This document shows, piece after piece, positions 23,845-33,192 of a stretch of DNA of 55,891 bases. Made by a program: the position numbers and the translations under genes. Source of the stretch: Hymenobacter telluris (GTDB taxonomy: Bacteria; Bacteroidota; Bacteroidia; Cytophagales; Hymenobacteraceae); NCBI RefSeq assembly GCF_017313265.1, contig NZ_JAFLQZ010000025.1:1-55891 (forward strand), written 5' to 3'. Numbering within the stretch: position 1 is the first letter of the stretch; every line of letters begins with the position of its first letter. The notes under the pieces are model-generated. The model had not been told where the DNA came from and made no database searches. It was given only the letters and a program-made list of their open reading frames with translations.

Positions 23845-26334
23845 ATGGACATTAACATCAATTACGGTATCGACTTGGGTACTACCAACTCTGCACTGGC
23901 CCGCTTTATTAAGGGTGAGGTGCAAATTTTCAACAACCCTTCGGATTATGGAAGAAGTACACTCCCCTCTGTAGTGGGCTTTAAAAAAGATAAGATTATA
24001 GTTGGCACCAAAGCCAAAGAAATAATGGAGCGGGACCCACGTAGCGTGGTTGGCGCTTTTAAGCGGCGGATGGGGACCAGTGAGAGCTACAAAATCAAAG
24101 CCACGGGACAATCCATGACTCCTGTCGACTTATCGGCAATGGTTCTGAAAGAGTTGAAAACCTTTCTACCAGTAGGGGAAACGCTGAGTGCGGCGGTAAT
24201 CACAATTCCGGCATCCTTTGATACGCTGCAATCCAACGCAACGAAAGAAGCAGGACGGCTTGCAGGGTTGGAGCAGGTAGTGTTGCTGCAGGAGCCGATT
24301 GCAGCAAGCCTGGCTTACGCTAATATGAAGAAGGAGCGTGAGCTGCCTGATGGACAGTGGCTGGTATATGACTTTGGGGGTGGGACTTTCGACGTAGCGC
24401 TGGTGCGAATCCATCAAGGTGAAATGCGGGTACTGGACCATGAAGGAGATAATTTCTTGGGTGGCACCGATTTTGACCGCTTAATTGTCGAGCAAATTCT
24501 TATCCCAAAGCTCAATGCTCAATTCAACTTTACTGACTTGGAAGACCAGCTTAAAAGCGAGAAAGGCCGCTTCAACGCACAATACCACGTCATGCTCCGT
24601 CGAGCTGAAGAGGCTAAGATTCAGCTGTCAACGAAGACCAGCGCGGAAGTTGTCGTAGACGGGATGACGGATGACGACGACAATGAAATCGATGTGGAGT
24701 TGGTCGTAACCCGTTCCGAATTCAATGAATTGATAAAGCCAGCTGTAGACAGTACCGTCTCGATGGTGAAGACCATCCTTACCCGAAACAGCTTTCAGGC
24801 AAGCGACCTACTGTTCACGCTAATGGTAGGAGGCACTACCTATATCCCGTTTGTTCGGCAGCGGGTAGAAGAATCACTGGGCACACCTGTTAACTGCGAC
24901 ATAGACCCCACCACAGCGGTAGCCGTTGGAGCGGCATACTATGCTTCCGGCAAGCGCCGCGAAAAACCACAGCCCGAGGCTAATGCTCAAGGGGCCTCAC
25001 GTTTGAGCATCAAAACCACGTACCAAAAGACATCCCGCGAACCAGACGAGTTGTTTTCTGCCCGCATCACGGGCGATGTTACCGGACTTTCCTATCGCAT
25101 CACCCGCGGAGACGGTGGTTTTGATACGGGCATAAAAGCGTTGTCAGAGCGCATCAATGAGGATTTGCCCCTGGTTGCCGATACATACAACATGTTCCGG
25201 CTCGCCATCTATGATGCGCAGAACAATCTCGTCGCCAACGATGCGGAAGAAATAGCCATCAATTCCGGATTCAGCATCAGTGGCCAACCTCTCCCGGAGG
25301 ATATCTGCTTGGAAGTAGATGACGAAGACCATCCGGGTAATACCCGTCTGCTCTGTGTATTTCAGCGAATGACGCCGTTGCCAGCTCGACGCACCCTGTC
25401 GTTTCCGTTAAATAAAACCATCATCAAAGGCGCTGATGGCGAGGGCATCCTGATTAACGTATTGGAAGGTCCGCAAACCTCGTTGGCGGAGGCCAATAAG
25501 CTTATTGGGCATATGGGCATCCTAAGCTCGAACCTACGACGCGATGTGCAACGCGGCTCAGAAATCGAAATAACGCTGGAAATGACTGAATCCCGGGACT
25601 TGGCCATTACAGCCTACCTGACGATGATTGATCAGGAGTTTAAGCAGGTCTTTACGCCAAAAGTCCGGGCCACTTCCGTAGCCCTTGTGCAACGCGAAGC
25701 AAAGTACCTCAATCAAAAGATTGGCAGTGAAATTGAAGCCGCTGAAGAACGGGAAGACTATGAGACAGCCGGCGTCCTGAAGAAACTCCGCAAGGAGGCC
25801 GGCGACCTGGGCACTGAGGCAGGGGAACTAACCGGCGATGACGTAACCGATAAAAAGTATCAGTTGGAGGACCGCAAACGGCGACTCGCCCAACAACTTC
25901 ACGATGCGACGCGGGAACGCCGTATCGCCGAAATCCGTGCCGAGTATCAAGAAGAGAAAGAATTGTGCCACAGCTTGGTTGAAGAACATGGTAACGACCA
26001 AGAACGCAAATACTTACGGGATGTAGAAATGCAGGAGCCAGCGCTGCTCGGCTCGGATAATGCTACCCGCATTCAGGAGTTGACCGACCGCCTCCTGAGC
26101 ATTCGGATAGGTATTCTGTGGCGCCTTCCTGCCTACCTCACCCGCCTGTTTAGCAACCTGGAACAGCAGTCCACTAGAATGAATAATCAGGACCAAGCAG
26201 CTATTCTAATTCAGGGTGGACGCAAGTATATACAAGCACAGGACTGGGGGCAACTGCGTAGCGTCAACCAAGAGCTTATGAACCTGTTACCACGTGAGAT
26301 TCAGCAAACCGTGAGCAAAAAAATCGGTTTCTAG
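23845..26334 (+). CDS. Hsp70-like protein with long coiled-coil tail
   Basis: An 829-aa protein with an N-terminal Hsp70 ATPase domain. Phosphate loop 1 is YGIDLGTTNSALA (residues 7-19), phosphate loop 2 is VYDFGGGTFDVALV (about 174-187) and the adenosine site is LMVGGTTYIPFVR. The substrate-binding region is divergent. It is followed by ~200 residues of charged coiled coil (REAKYLNQKIGSEIEAAEER, EDRKRRLAQQLHDATRERRI), longer than in DnaK (about 640 aa). It is not the housekeeping DnaK and resembles accessory Hsp70s found with dedicated partners. The operon includes the 132-aa protein before it. Downstream, the convergent 546-aa membrane protein shares a bidirectional terminator. Function in defence is inferred only from the neighbourhood. 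Confidence 0.85.
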   Translation: MDININYGIDLGTTNSALARFIKGEVQIFNNPSDYGRSTLPSVVGFKKDKIIVGTKAKEIMERDPRSVVGAFKRRMGTSESYKIKATGQSMTPVDLSAMVLKELKTFLPVGETLSAAVITIPASFDTLQSNATKEAGRLAGLEQVVLLQEPIAASLAYANMKKERELPDGQWLVYDFGGGTFDVALVRIHQGEMRVLDHEGDNFLGGTDFDRLIVEQILIPKLNAQFNFTDLEDQLKSEKGRFNAQYHVMLRRAEEAKIQLSTKTSAEVVVDGMTDDDDNEIDVELVVTRSEFNELIKPAVDSTVSMVKTILTRNSFQASDLLFTLMVGGTTYIPFVRQRVEESLGTPVNCDIDPTTAVAVGAAYYASGKRREKPQPEANAQGASRLSIKTTYQKTSREPDELFSARITGDVTGLSYRITRGDGGFDTGIKALSERINEDLPLVADTYNMFRLAIYDAQNNLVANDAEEIAINSGFSISGQPLPEDICLEVDDEDHPGNTRLLCVFQRMTPLPARRTLSFPLNKTIIKGADGEGILINVLEGPQTSLAEANKLIGHMGILSSNLRRDVQRGSEIEITLEMTESRDLAITAYLTMIDQEFKQVFTPKVRATSVALVQREAKYLNQKIGSEIEAAEEREDYETAGVLKKLRKEAGDLGTEAGELTGDDVTDKKYQLEDRKRRLAQQLHDATRERRIAEIRAEYQEEKELCHSLVEEHGNDQERKYLRDVEMQEPALLGSDNATRIQELTDRLLSIRIGILWRLPAYLTRLFSNLEQQSTRMNNQDQAAILIQGGRKYIQAQDWGQLRSVNQELMNLLPREIQQTVSKKIGF

Positions 26335-26360
26335 ACGGTTTGCTGAACGGTTCTGACCAA

Positions 26361-26405
26361 AGCAGAAAAGGGCCGCCATCTTAAAGATGGCGGCCCTTTT
26401 CTGCT
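26361..26405. terminator. Strong bidirectional terminator
   Basis: AGCAGAAAAGGGCCGCCATC pairs perfectly with its complement around a TTAAA loop (20-bp stem), with a TTTT run beyond it on the plus strand and A-tracts in the stem on the other side. It separates the convergent Hsp70-like gene (ends 26334) and the 546-aa gene (ends 26430). Confidence 0.9.
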
Positions 26406-26429
26406 TTTACACATATAGAGCAGACCTTC

Positions 26430-28070
26430 TCAAGCAGCCGGCTTAGACCAACTCCACTCATCTTTTCTAAGGCTTTCCATCATTGAATGCGTGGACAAGG
26501 TCTTTGTGTACTTGCTTTTCACTCCTAACGAAGCGAGAAGCTTCTTCTCCATGAGTCGACCAATCAGGTGACCGGCCACAACCGCTAGTGCAAATGCTCC
26601 CCATACAGCTCCCTCCACGTCTGAACTACCACCCCAAATGAGTTGTGCCAAGCCAACTCCAATCACTAGGGCCAGCAAGCCACTTCCTATGAATGAGAGC
26701 CAGTAGCGCATCGTCCCTTTGAAGTGGGTGCGCTTGCAATGCTTGCAACGCGGAAAAGAGAGTTCTTTTATCGCATAACTGACCTTTCGGGTTCTGCCGC
26801 TATAGGACCGATGCGTCACTTTGTATACTTCCTTTTTGTAGGTCGCATCCTTATCCAGCATACTGTCTTCACAGAACCAGCAGGACAAAATATCTTTATA
26901 CTTTACTTCCAACGCGGCTATCTCCCCCTTCTCCTTTTGCAGGGTAGCGCGCATATCACTGCTGACATGGATAGTCAGCGCTTGATTAATCAGCTTGGCA
27001 GACCATAATATGTCGTTGTCGTTGTTCCAAGCAGAAATCGACAGATTACGCAGAGTAATGGCTATTTGGTCACGAACATCAATCAATGATTCTGGCAGCG
27101 CATTCAACTCTTCAATACTAAAAAGTGAATCCAGCCTGGCCAGCAACTCCGTGGTTGAGCCTGCATTTGTATTCAGCTTCGTGTTTATGTCATTGAGCGA
27201 TTTGCGCACATTGTTGAATCGCTCAATCAATGGCCGATACTTCTCCTGCTCTACTCGCTTGTCACGGATAGCCGTGATTTGCTTATAAACCTTGTCGATA
27301 TCCTCATGAACGACTTCATCAGCACGCACAGCTACAGCCAGTTCTAAGTACTGGAGAGAAGTTGTTGTTTCGTCGCCTTTATTAAAAAGGTGAACCCCTA
27401 GATTACGTAAGGCTTGGGCAAGCGTATTAAGCGAATTCTGGAAGTAGCCAGGCAGCTTATTGACCAGAACGGGTGAAAATTCAGCTTGGGAGTTTGCCAA
27501 CAGGGCAGCAATCGGAGCGGAAGCCGGGGCGTACACATCCGCTTTTAACTTCATTGTGGCCTCCTCTAGCTGGGTGGTATGGTTCTTCAGTTGGAAGAAG
27601 ACCGACTTATAGCATGCATCCAGATAAGACAGGCTAACAAGCGGCGTTAGACTGGCAACAGCAGCGACTTCCTCCGCATTTTTATCAGCAAAGGCACGGA
27701 GTAGAGCCTTATCATACTGGGCAGCAAAATATGGACTGATAAAACTGACAAAATCCGTATCCTTATAGATGGACTCTTGACGGAAGGAAGAGAAGATGCG
27801 TGGGCTTCCGGTTGCCAGAAAGTCGTTCAGGTCCTGCGTCTCGGCCAGAAAGCAATAGAACGTAAATAGGTTGTTTTGCTCTATCTCTTTGAAGAAGGGT
27901 TCGCAGTCGGACAGCGTAATCTTTCTGCCCCTGTAGTCCAAATGGCCATCATCGGACAACTCAATTTCGGCCTGAACTCTCCGTTTTGCTTTCTTCAGCG
28001 CTGAGGTGTCAATCGCCGCATTGTTGCCAGTGCCCAACGACAGCACCTCCACGGGGTTAATGAAATCCAT
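26430..28070 (-). CDS. TPR-like membrane protein with zinc-ribbon
   Basis: A 546-aa protein. Residues ~1-390 are helical, with repeat-like segments (LNTLAQALRNLGVHLFNKGD, ETTTSLQYLELAVAVR). Two cysteine pairs follow (CWFCEDS, then CKHCKRTH), flanking a beta-rich insert, as in a zinc-binding domain. Two transmembrane helices come next (YWLSFIGSGLLALVIGVGLA, then GAVWGAFALAVVAGHLIG), so the helical part is probably cytosolic. It is convergent with the Hsp70-like gene and shares its terminator, which suggests a common module. A membrane-anchored client or partner of the Hsp70 is a reasonable guess. No family recognised. Confidence 0.65.
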   Translation of the reverse strand: MDFINPVEVLSLGTGNNAAIDTSALKKAKRRVQAEIELSDDGHLDYRGRKITLSDCEPFFKEIEQNNLFTFYCFLAETQDLNDFLATGSPRIFSSFRQESIYKDTDFVSFISPYFAAQYDKALLRAFADKNAEEVAAVASLTPLVSLSYLDACYKSVFFQLKNHTTQLEEATMKLKADVYAPASAPIAALLANSQAEFSPVLVNKLPGYFQNSLNTLAQALRNLGVHLFNKGDETTTSLQYLELAVAVRADEVVHEDIDKVYKQITAIRDKRVEQEKYRPLIERFNNVRKSLNDINTKLNTNAGSTTELLARLDSLFSIEELNALPESLIDVRDQIAITLRNLSISAWNNDNDILWSAKLINQALTIHVSSDMRATLQKEKGEIAALEVKYKDILSCWFCEDSMLDKDATYKKEVYKVTHRSYSGRTRKVSYAIKELSFPRCKHCKRTHFKGTMRYWLSFIGSGLLALVIGVGLAQLIWGGSSDVEGAVWGAFALAVVAGHLIGRLMEKKLLASLGVKSKYTKTLSTHSMMESLRKDEWSWSKPAA

Positions 28071-28349
28071 AAAATGCTACTTGTCTGTCGGGAGGTGGAG
28101 GGTATAGATACTTTGATATGAGTTCGGTCACAAAGTGGATAAAGTTACTTTTTCTAAGGGGGATGCACCAAATCGGCTATCAATTTAAGTCTGCTTATGT
28201 AGGAGGGTTTTTCTACTTAAGCTGCCTGCATGGCCACTCTGTGAATTGCATCGACCTGAAATGTTGACGGAGCCGGATGTGCACTAAAGCCCTTCATGAA
28301 AATGCTACTTCTATCTTGTGCTCTTTCCTAGCACCTGCATCTTATTCTT

Positions 28350-30899
28350 ATGGAAGAGGCTGAAGTAATTGCCATTTGTGAACATCTCTTAGGGTTAATA
28401 AAGGAGCGTCACCGCAAGCTACTGGTGCTGAAGTATATAAATTTTCTGAATTGGTTCGGGATGGGCTTCCGCCGCAACATTGAGCGGATGGCTATCATTG
28501 ACACCTTTTTACAAGCCAACAACATTACCGTTTGGTGTAAGCGCGAGTTGCAAAGCTCTATTGCCCATTTTGACCGTCGCACCACAGACCGAATTACTTT
28601 CCGCCTAGAAGGGGCAGCCAAAAACATGCAGAACGGCCAGGACCAGATAAGCTACGACAATGCCGGCACCATCGAGGTCGCCAAACAGGACAGCGGCATT
28701 ACGCTCTATCCCCACCAGAAGGAGGCCCTGCAGCAGTTGAACGATAAAATCACCAAGTCCGGCAAGGTACCCTTTGCCGGCTTGCTCGTCTTGCCGACCG
28801 GCGGCGGGAAGACCCTGACGGCAGCTCATTGGCTGTGCACGAACCTGCTCAACCAGAACAAGAAAATTCTCTGGATTGCCCACCGGCACGAACTCCTAGA
28901 CCAAGCTAAGACGACGTTCCACGAACGGCTGGCTTTTCAGGACATTCTGCGCAACAAGCCCTCGTTCAACTACCGCATCATCTCGGGCATTCACGACAAG
29001 CCGGTGCACATCCGGCCCACGGATGACCTTATCATTGCCAGCAAGGATAGCCTGAATGCCGGATTCAAATACCTGCTGGATAAGTGGCTGGTCAACCAGG
29101 AAGAAGTGTTCCTCATCATTGACGAGGCGCACCACGCAACAGCCCGCACTTATCGGAAGCTCATCGAGAGCATCCGCGGCAGCGTCAAGCAGTTTCGGAT
29201 GATTGGGCTGACCGCGACTCCCTTCCGTACCGTGGAAGAAGAGCAAGGGCTGCTGGCCAAGGTTTTTCCCGACGACATCATCTATAAGATTGACTTACGG
29301 AAGCTCATTACCCGCGGCATCCTGTCCGAACCCGTCTTTGAGAGTGTCGAAACCGACTTTAACGTCTTGAGTCTCTTCAACCAGCAGGAACTGGACAAGC
29401 TGAACTACTTCGACATTGGTAGCATTGGCGAGGGGACGGCCAAGACTATCGCCCAAAACGACCATCGCAACTGGTGCATTGTCAACCGCTACTGCGAGAA
29501 CAAAGCCAAGTACAAGCAGACCATCGTGTTCGCCCTCAACCAGGACAACGCCATTGCCCTGAAAAAGCTGTTTCAGCTCAAGGACGTCCGCTGCGAGTAC
29601 GTGCTCTCTTCTATTCGGGACCAGACCACCGGCGTTACCATTTCCAGCAAGGGCAATAAAGAGATAATTCAGCGCTTTCGGGCCGGGGATCTGGACGTGT
29701 TGATAAACGTCAACATCCTGACGGAAGGCACTGATTTGCCCAACGTTCAGACCGTTTTCCTAGCCCGGCCGACCATCTCGCCGACGCTGATGACGCAGAT
29801 GATTGGGCGGGGGCTGCGCGGCGAAAAGGCCGGTGGCACCAAGGAAGCCTATATTGTCAGCTTCATTGATAACTGGGAGGACAAGGTTGCCTGGGTCAAC
29901 CCCGAGCGGCTGATTATTGAAGAAAACACGGACTTCAACGACACACATAAGAATACCCAGAAGCAGCTCGTCCGGCTCATCTCCATCAGCAAAATTGAAG
30001 AATTTGCGGTGTTGGTGAACGACCACCTCGATAAAGCCGACAAAGAGAAGCTGGAAAACATGCCATTCATTGAGCGTTTGCCGCTCGGCATCTATCACTT
30101 CTCCCTATTAAGTCAGTTCGAGGAGGAAGCCCGGGAGAAGAACTGCGAGGTCCTCGTGTACAGCAATCTCAAGCAGCCTTATGCCGATTTGATGCATGCG
30201 CTCCCCACCCTTTTAGCAGGGCTGAAAGCTCCGGTGGCGGATTACCTCTCAGACGCACAGTTGCAAGAACTGAGCGCGGTCATCGAGAACCAGATTTTCT
30301 TCGGTCACGACTTGTATCCGGGTTACAGCCGGCAAGACGTCAAGGACATCGTGCAGTTCTATTACCAAAGCGAATCGCTACCGAGTTACATCGAGTTGCA
30401 GGACCGGGCTAAGTTCGATATAACCAACGTGGCCAAGGATATTCTGGCGGGCGACTACAGCCGCTCGCAGGAAGAAGCTTACAAAAGCCAGCTGTGGGAC
30501 AAGCATGAATCGCAGTGGAAAACATTCTTTGGCCACGACAAGCGCTACTTCCTGCATGAAGTCGATTTGGCCATTCGCCGCATCAGCAACCCGGACCTAT
30601 ACCAGCGCCCTACCATCATTCCCACCGACCGGAAGGAGCTACGCCGGCTAGAGGAACTGCCGATGGGTGAAATCCGGGAGCAGAACCCGACGTACTGGAA
30701 ATGGCTCAGTGACCAAGTGTACGAGAAACACCGCGATGCCGAAGGGTATTACCACAGCGCGGAAGGCGATTACCGAAGCAAAAACAAGCTTGACTTTCAG
30801 TTGGACCACATCACAGCGATAAGCAACGGGGGCCTAACCACCTTCGAGAACCTGCAGTTACTGACCCGAAAGCAAAATGCTTTCAAAGGAGCACGTTGA
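28350..30899 (+). CDS. SF2 DEAH helicase fused to a C-terminal HNH domain
   Basis: An 849-aa protein. After an N-terminal ~110-residue domain comes an SF2 helicase: Walker A LPTGGGKTLTAA (about 149-160), DEAH in FLIIDEAHHA (about 253-262), GLTATPFRT, and QMIGRGLRGE (about 480-490) as motif VI. An additional ~300-residue region of unknown fold follows. The last ~40 residues have an HNH signature, LDHITAISNGG followed by NLQLLTRKQNAFKG. Such helicase-HNH fusions suggest a translocating endonuclease acting on foreign DNA. It is a single gene with its own terminator downstream. The upstream 270 bp hold nothing recognisable. Target specificity is unknown. Confidence 0.82.
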   Translation: MEEAEVIAICEHLLGLIKERHRKLLVLKYINFLNWFGMGFRRNIERMAIIDTFLQANNITVWCKRELQSSIAHFDRRTTDRITFRLEGAAKNMQNGQDQISYDNAGTIEVAKQDSGITLYPHQKEALQQLNDKITKSGKVPFAGLLVLPTGGGKTLTAAHWLCTNLLNQNKKILWIAHRHELLDQAKTTFHERLAFQDILRNKPSFNYRIISGIHDKPVHIRPTDDLIIASKDSLNAGFKYLLDKWLVNQEEVFLIIDEAHHATARTYRKLIESIRGSVKQFRMIGLTATPFRTVEEEQGLLAKVFPDDIIYKIDLRKLITRGILSEPVFESVETDFNVLSLFNQQELDKLNYFDIGSIGEGTAKTIAQNDHRNWCIVNRYCENKAKYKQTIVFALNQDNAIALKKLFQLKDVRCEYVLSSIRDQTTGVTISSKGNKEIIQRFRAGDLDVLINVNILTEGTDLPNVQTVFLARPTISPTLMTQMIGRGLRGEKAGGTKEAYIVSFIDNWEDKVAWVNPERLIIEENTDFNDTHKNTQKQLVRLISISKIEEFAVLVNDHLDKADKEKLENMPFIERLPLGIYHFSLLSQFEEEAREKNCEVLVYSNLKQPYADLMHALPTLLAGLKAPVADYLSDAQLQELSAVIENQIFFGHDLYPGYSRQDVKDIVQFYYQSESLPSYIELQDRAKFDITNVAKDILAGDYSRSQEEAYKSQLWDKHESQWKTFFGHDKRYFLHEVDLAIRRISNPDLYQRPTIIPTDRKELRRLEELPMGEIREQNPTYWKWLSDQVYEKHRDAEGYYHSAEGDYRSKNKLDFQLDHITAISNGGLTTFENLQLLTRKQNAFKGAR

Positions 30900-30938
30900 A
30901 TTAACGGGCTTTCTACGAGTTACTCACAGAAAATAAGC

Positions 30939-30983
30939 ATGTCGGGTAGTGGGCTGTATTGATTAGCACCCACTACCCGACAT
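30939..30983. terminator. Bidirectional terminator hairpin
   Basis: ATGTCGGGTAGTGGG (30939-30953) pairs perfectly with CCCACTACCCGACAT (30969-30983), a 15-bp stem with a 15-nt loop. It lies between the convergent helicase-HNH and DUF262 genes and presumably ends both transcripts. Confidence 0.8.
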
Positions 30984-31029
30984 TTAGCTAGACCGAGCAC
31001 ATGGTCACTCGTGATGCCATTCAGCCCCT

Positions 31030-33180
31030 TTAGTCTAATGTGTTGCTGTCCAGCAGAGCTGGCAACTCAAGTGCCGTTACCTGTTCTGTGGTGTCTACGG
31101 GCAGCAAGTCCTGAAGTTTACAGTTAAAATAGCCCCTAAAATCACCTCGGGTATTGTAAATGATGCGACAGTCAGGAAAATGCATGTCTTGACCGTCCCA
31201 ATCATTAGAGAAGGCAATATAATCCCCTTTACTCCACGTCCGATTTTCCAAATACTGACTGTACCAGAGCACCTTTTGATAGTGTTCCTGAGCGTCCTCC
31301 TTGCGAAGTACGGTTGCTCTCATTGTTCGTAGAAAGTCATTCAACGTGCCTTCAAACCTGAGAAAATCGGCGAAAAAACCTTTAAAGGCTTTTTCAGGCC
31401 TATTTGACTCTTCACTGCCTTTGCCGCGAATGGTACGCCTCCAATCACCAAAGTTGTAATTGAAGTAATACCCGGGATTTTCTCGGTGCTGATATGGCCC
31501 ATAGTACAGCAATGCGTTCTGTAGCGTCTTGTAGCGCTGCTTGTCAAGTGGGAACAACTCGTAAAAACGGTTTCTCACTTTTTGCAGGTCGGCCAGCGAG
31601 GGAACGGGATTCAGGTCAACTAAATGGCTGATGTTGATGCCACCAACGTCCCTGCCGTTCAGGTTAAATTTATGGTCCTCAATTTCCCAAATGAGTTCTT
31701 CATATTGCTTGACCAAGCTGGGGTCGACTGAGGTGTACAGCGCATGCTTGAGGTTCTCCTCCGCGTTTCCGAAGGCAACGAAGGGGCCTAAATTGCACAG
31801 GTCCTCTACTTCCTTCTCAATCTGAGCAACAGAGCGGTCATAGTTGGTGAAGTGCAGGTAATGAATCCTAAGCACCCGGAAAGCTTCGTTGATGGGCAGC
31901 ACAACCTCGCTGCGTCTTACTATAAAGCGCAGGACAGGCCAGATAAAGGCCATCCGGTTGCGCTCCGTCCCTCGGTTATCGTTGTTGTAGTCCGCGTACC
32001 AGTTAGTCTTCTCTTTACTGCTATTGAAGATGTTCCACATCGTGTCCAGACAAGTATCAACCCACCCGCAGTTGGTGTAGCGGCTCTTGAATGTGTCTTT
32101 GTTCTCCTGCAGAAACATCAGGCACTCAACGTACTTTTCAATGGTGGCTAGGTCCAAAGCGGAGAGAATCTGGCTGGTCTTAATTCCACCGTTAGCCTTG
32201 TACTCGTCCGGGCTGTAAAAACCACTAGTGTTACCGCTTGCCAGATTCGTTAAGCCCGCGATACAGGCCAGGAATTCGTTGAAACCGGCGTCCGCATTCT
32301 TGTTTGTGCCCCTGTGTTGCCAGAAAAAGTCCTGCCAGGACTCCCATTTTTTCCCGTACTCGTTCTTTTCCTCTAACGTGCTTAACCGGCTGAGCAGGTC
32401 TGCCTTTACGTTCTCGTTGCTTTGCACCTGTTCCCCCCGGGCGTTCATGTAGATGTACAGGTCCTCTCCTTGCTCACTGATGTTTGTGTCGAAGTAGTAG
32501 AATTCCGTGTACTCCTCCAGGTAGCCGTAGAGGGCTTCTTCGGTAACGTTACGCTTCAGGAGGGATTGCTGGAAAGAAGGGCTTGAAAAGAAGCGCTGTA
32601 AAGAGCGGAAGTTGTTAAACAGGTTCTGGACGGTAGCATCCGGATTAGAATACATCCACATCTGCTCGTCTACCTTTTCCTCCGGCGTATCCAGCAGATA
32701 GGGTACCAGCTTGAAGAGAAAATCATGCGAGGCATCCCGCACTTTGTAGTCGAACTTCAGGGTTCCTTCTTCAAAGTAGGTACTCCGGAATCGTTCCGTT
32801 AACCCCGGGTTGCGGTGCGCCAGCGTCAGCAGTATCAGAAACGCGGAGGTTATGCGTTGCTGCCCGTCGATGAGGAAATACCGACCGGCAAATTCTTCGT
32901 CGTTGTAGGCATAGATAAACCCAATATTGGAGGCACACGTCAGCCGCTTGCGGTAGGAATTGAAAGATTCCGCCAACTCCCTGTCTTCCGGTCGCAGCGC
33001 GGAATCGAAGTTGATGGTCTCGTAGGTGGAGAACTTGAAGAAGTCCGCGAGCAGCGAGTTCAGCAACCCCATCAGCTGCTCTTCCTGCCAGACATAATCG
33101 CGCTGAATCTCCGGAACAATGACTTGTTTCAGGTAGCGGTTCACAAAGAAATCCTTGATGGTATACTTGCCAGTCTTCAT
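31030..33180 (-). CDS. DUF262 protein, GmrS/GmrD-like partner
   Basis: A 716-aa protein. The N-terminal DUF262 (ParB/sulfiredoxin-like) domain shows PEIQRDYVW (about 23-31) and LIDGQQRITS (about 105-114), the conserved nucleotide-handling motifs. The larger C-terminal part lacks a clear DUF1524 HNH, although HINL/HNEL-type features could be hidden. It is translated 12 bp downstream of the second DUF262 protein in the same operon, as in split GmrSD-like systems. GmrSD enzymes restrict DNA with modified cytosines using NTP hydrolysis. Here the role of the second DUF262 subunit is inferred. It ends before a terminator shared with the helicase-HNH gene. Confidence 0.75.
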   Translation of the reverse strand: MKTGKYTIKDFFVNRYLKQVIVPEIQRDYVWQEEQLMGLLNSLLADFFKFSTYETINFDSALRPEDRELAESFNSYRKRLTCASNIGFIYAYNDEEFAGRYFLIDGQQRITSAFLILLTLAHRNPGLTERFRSTYFEEGTLKFDYKVRDASHDFLFKLVPYLLDTPEEKVDEQMWMYSNPDATVQNLFNNFRSLQRFFSSPSFQQSLLKRNVTEEALYGYLEEYTEFYYFDTNISEQGEDLYIYMNARGEQVQSNENVKADLLSRLSTLEEKNEYGKKWESWQDFFWQHRGTNKNADAGFNEFLACIAGLTNLASGNTSGFYSPDEYKANGGIKTSQILSALDLATIEKYVECLMFLQENKDTFKSRYTNCGWVDTCLDTMWNIFNSSKEKTNWYADYNNDNRGTERNRMAFIWPVLRFIVRRSEVVLPINEAFRVLRIHYLHFTNYDRSVAQIEKEVEDLCNLGPFVAFGNAEENLKHALYTSVDPSLVKQYEELIWEIEDHKFNLNGRDVGGINISHLVDLNPVPSLADLQKVRNRFYELFPLDKQRYKTLQNALLYYGPYQHRENPGYYFNYNFGDWRRTIRGKGSEESNRPEKAFKGFFADFLRFEGTLNDFLRTMRATVLRKEDAQEHYQKVLWYSQYLENRTWSKGDYIAFSNDWDGQDMHFPDCRIIYNTRGDFRGYFNCKLQDLLPVDTTEQVTALELPALLDSNTLD

Positions 33181-33192
33181 ATTGTCCGGTCG

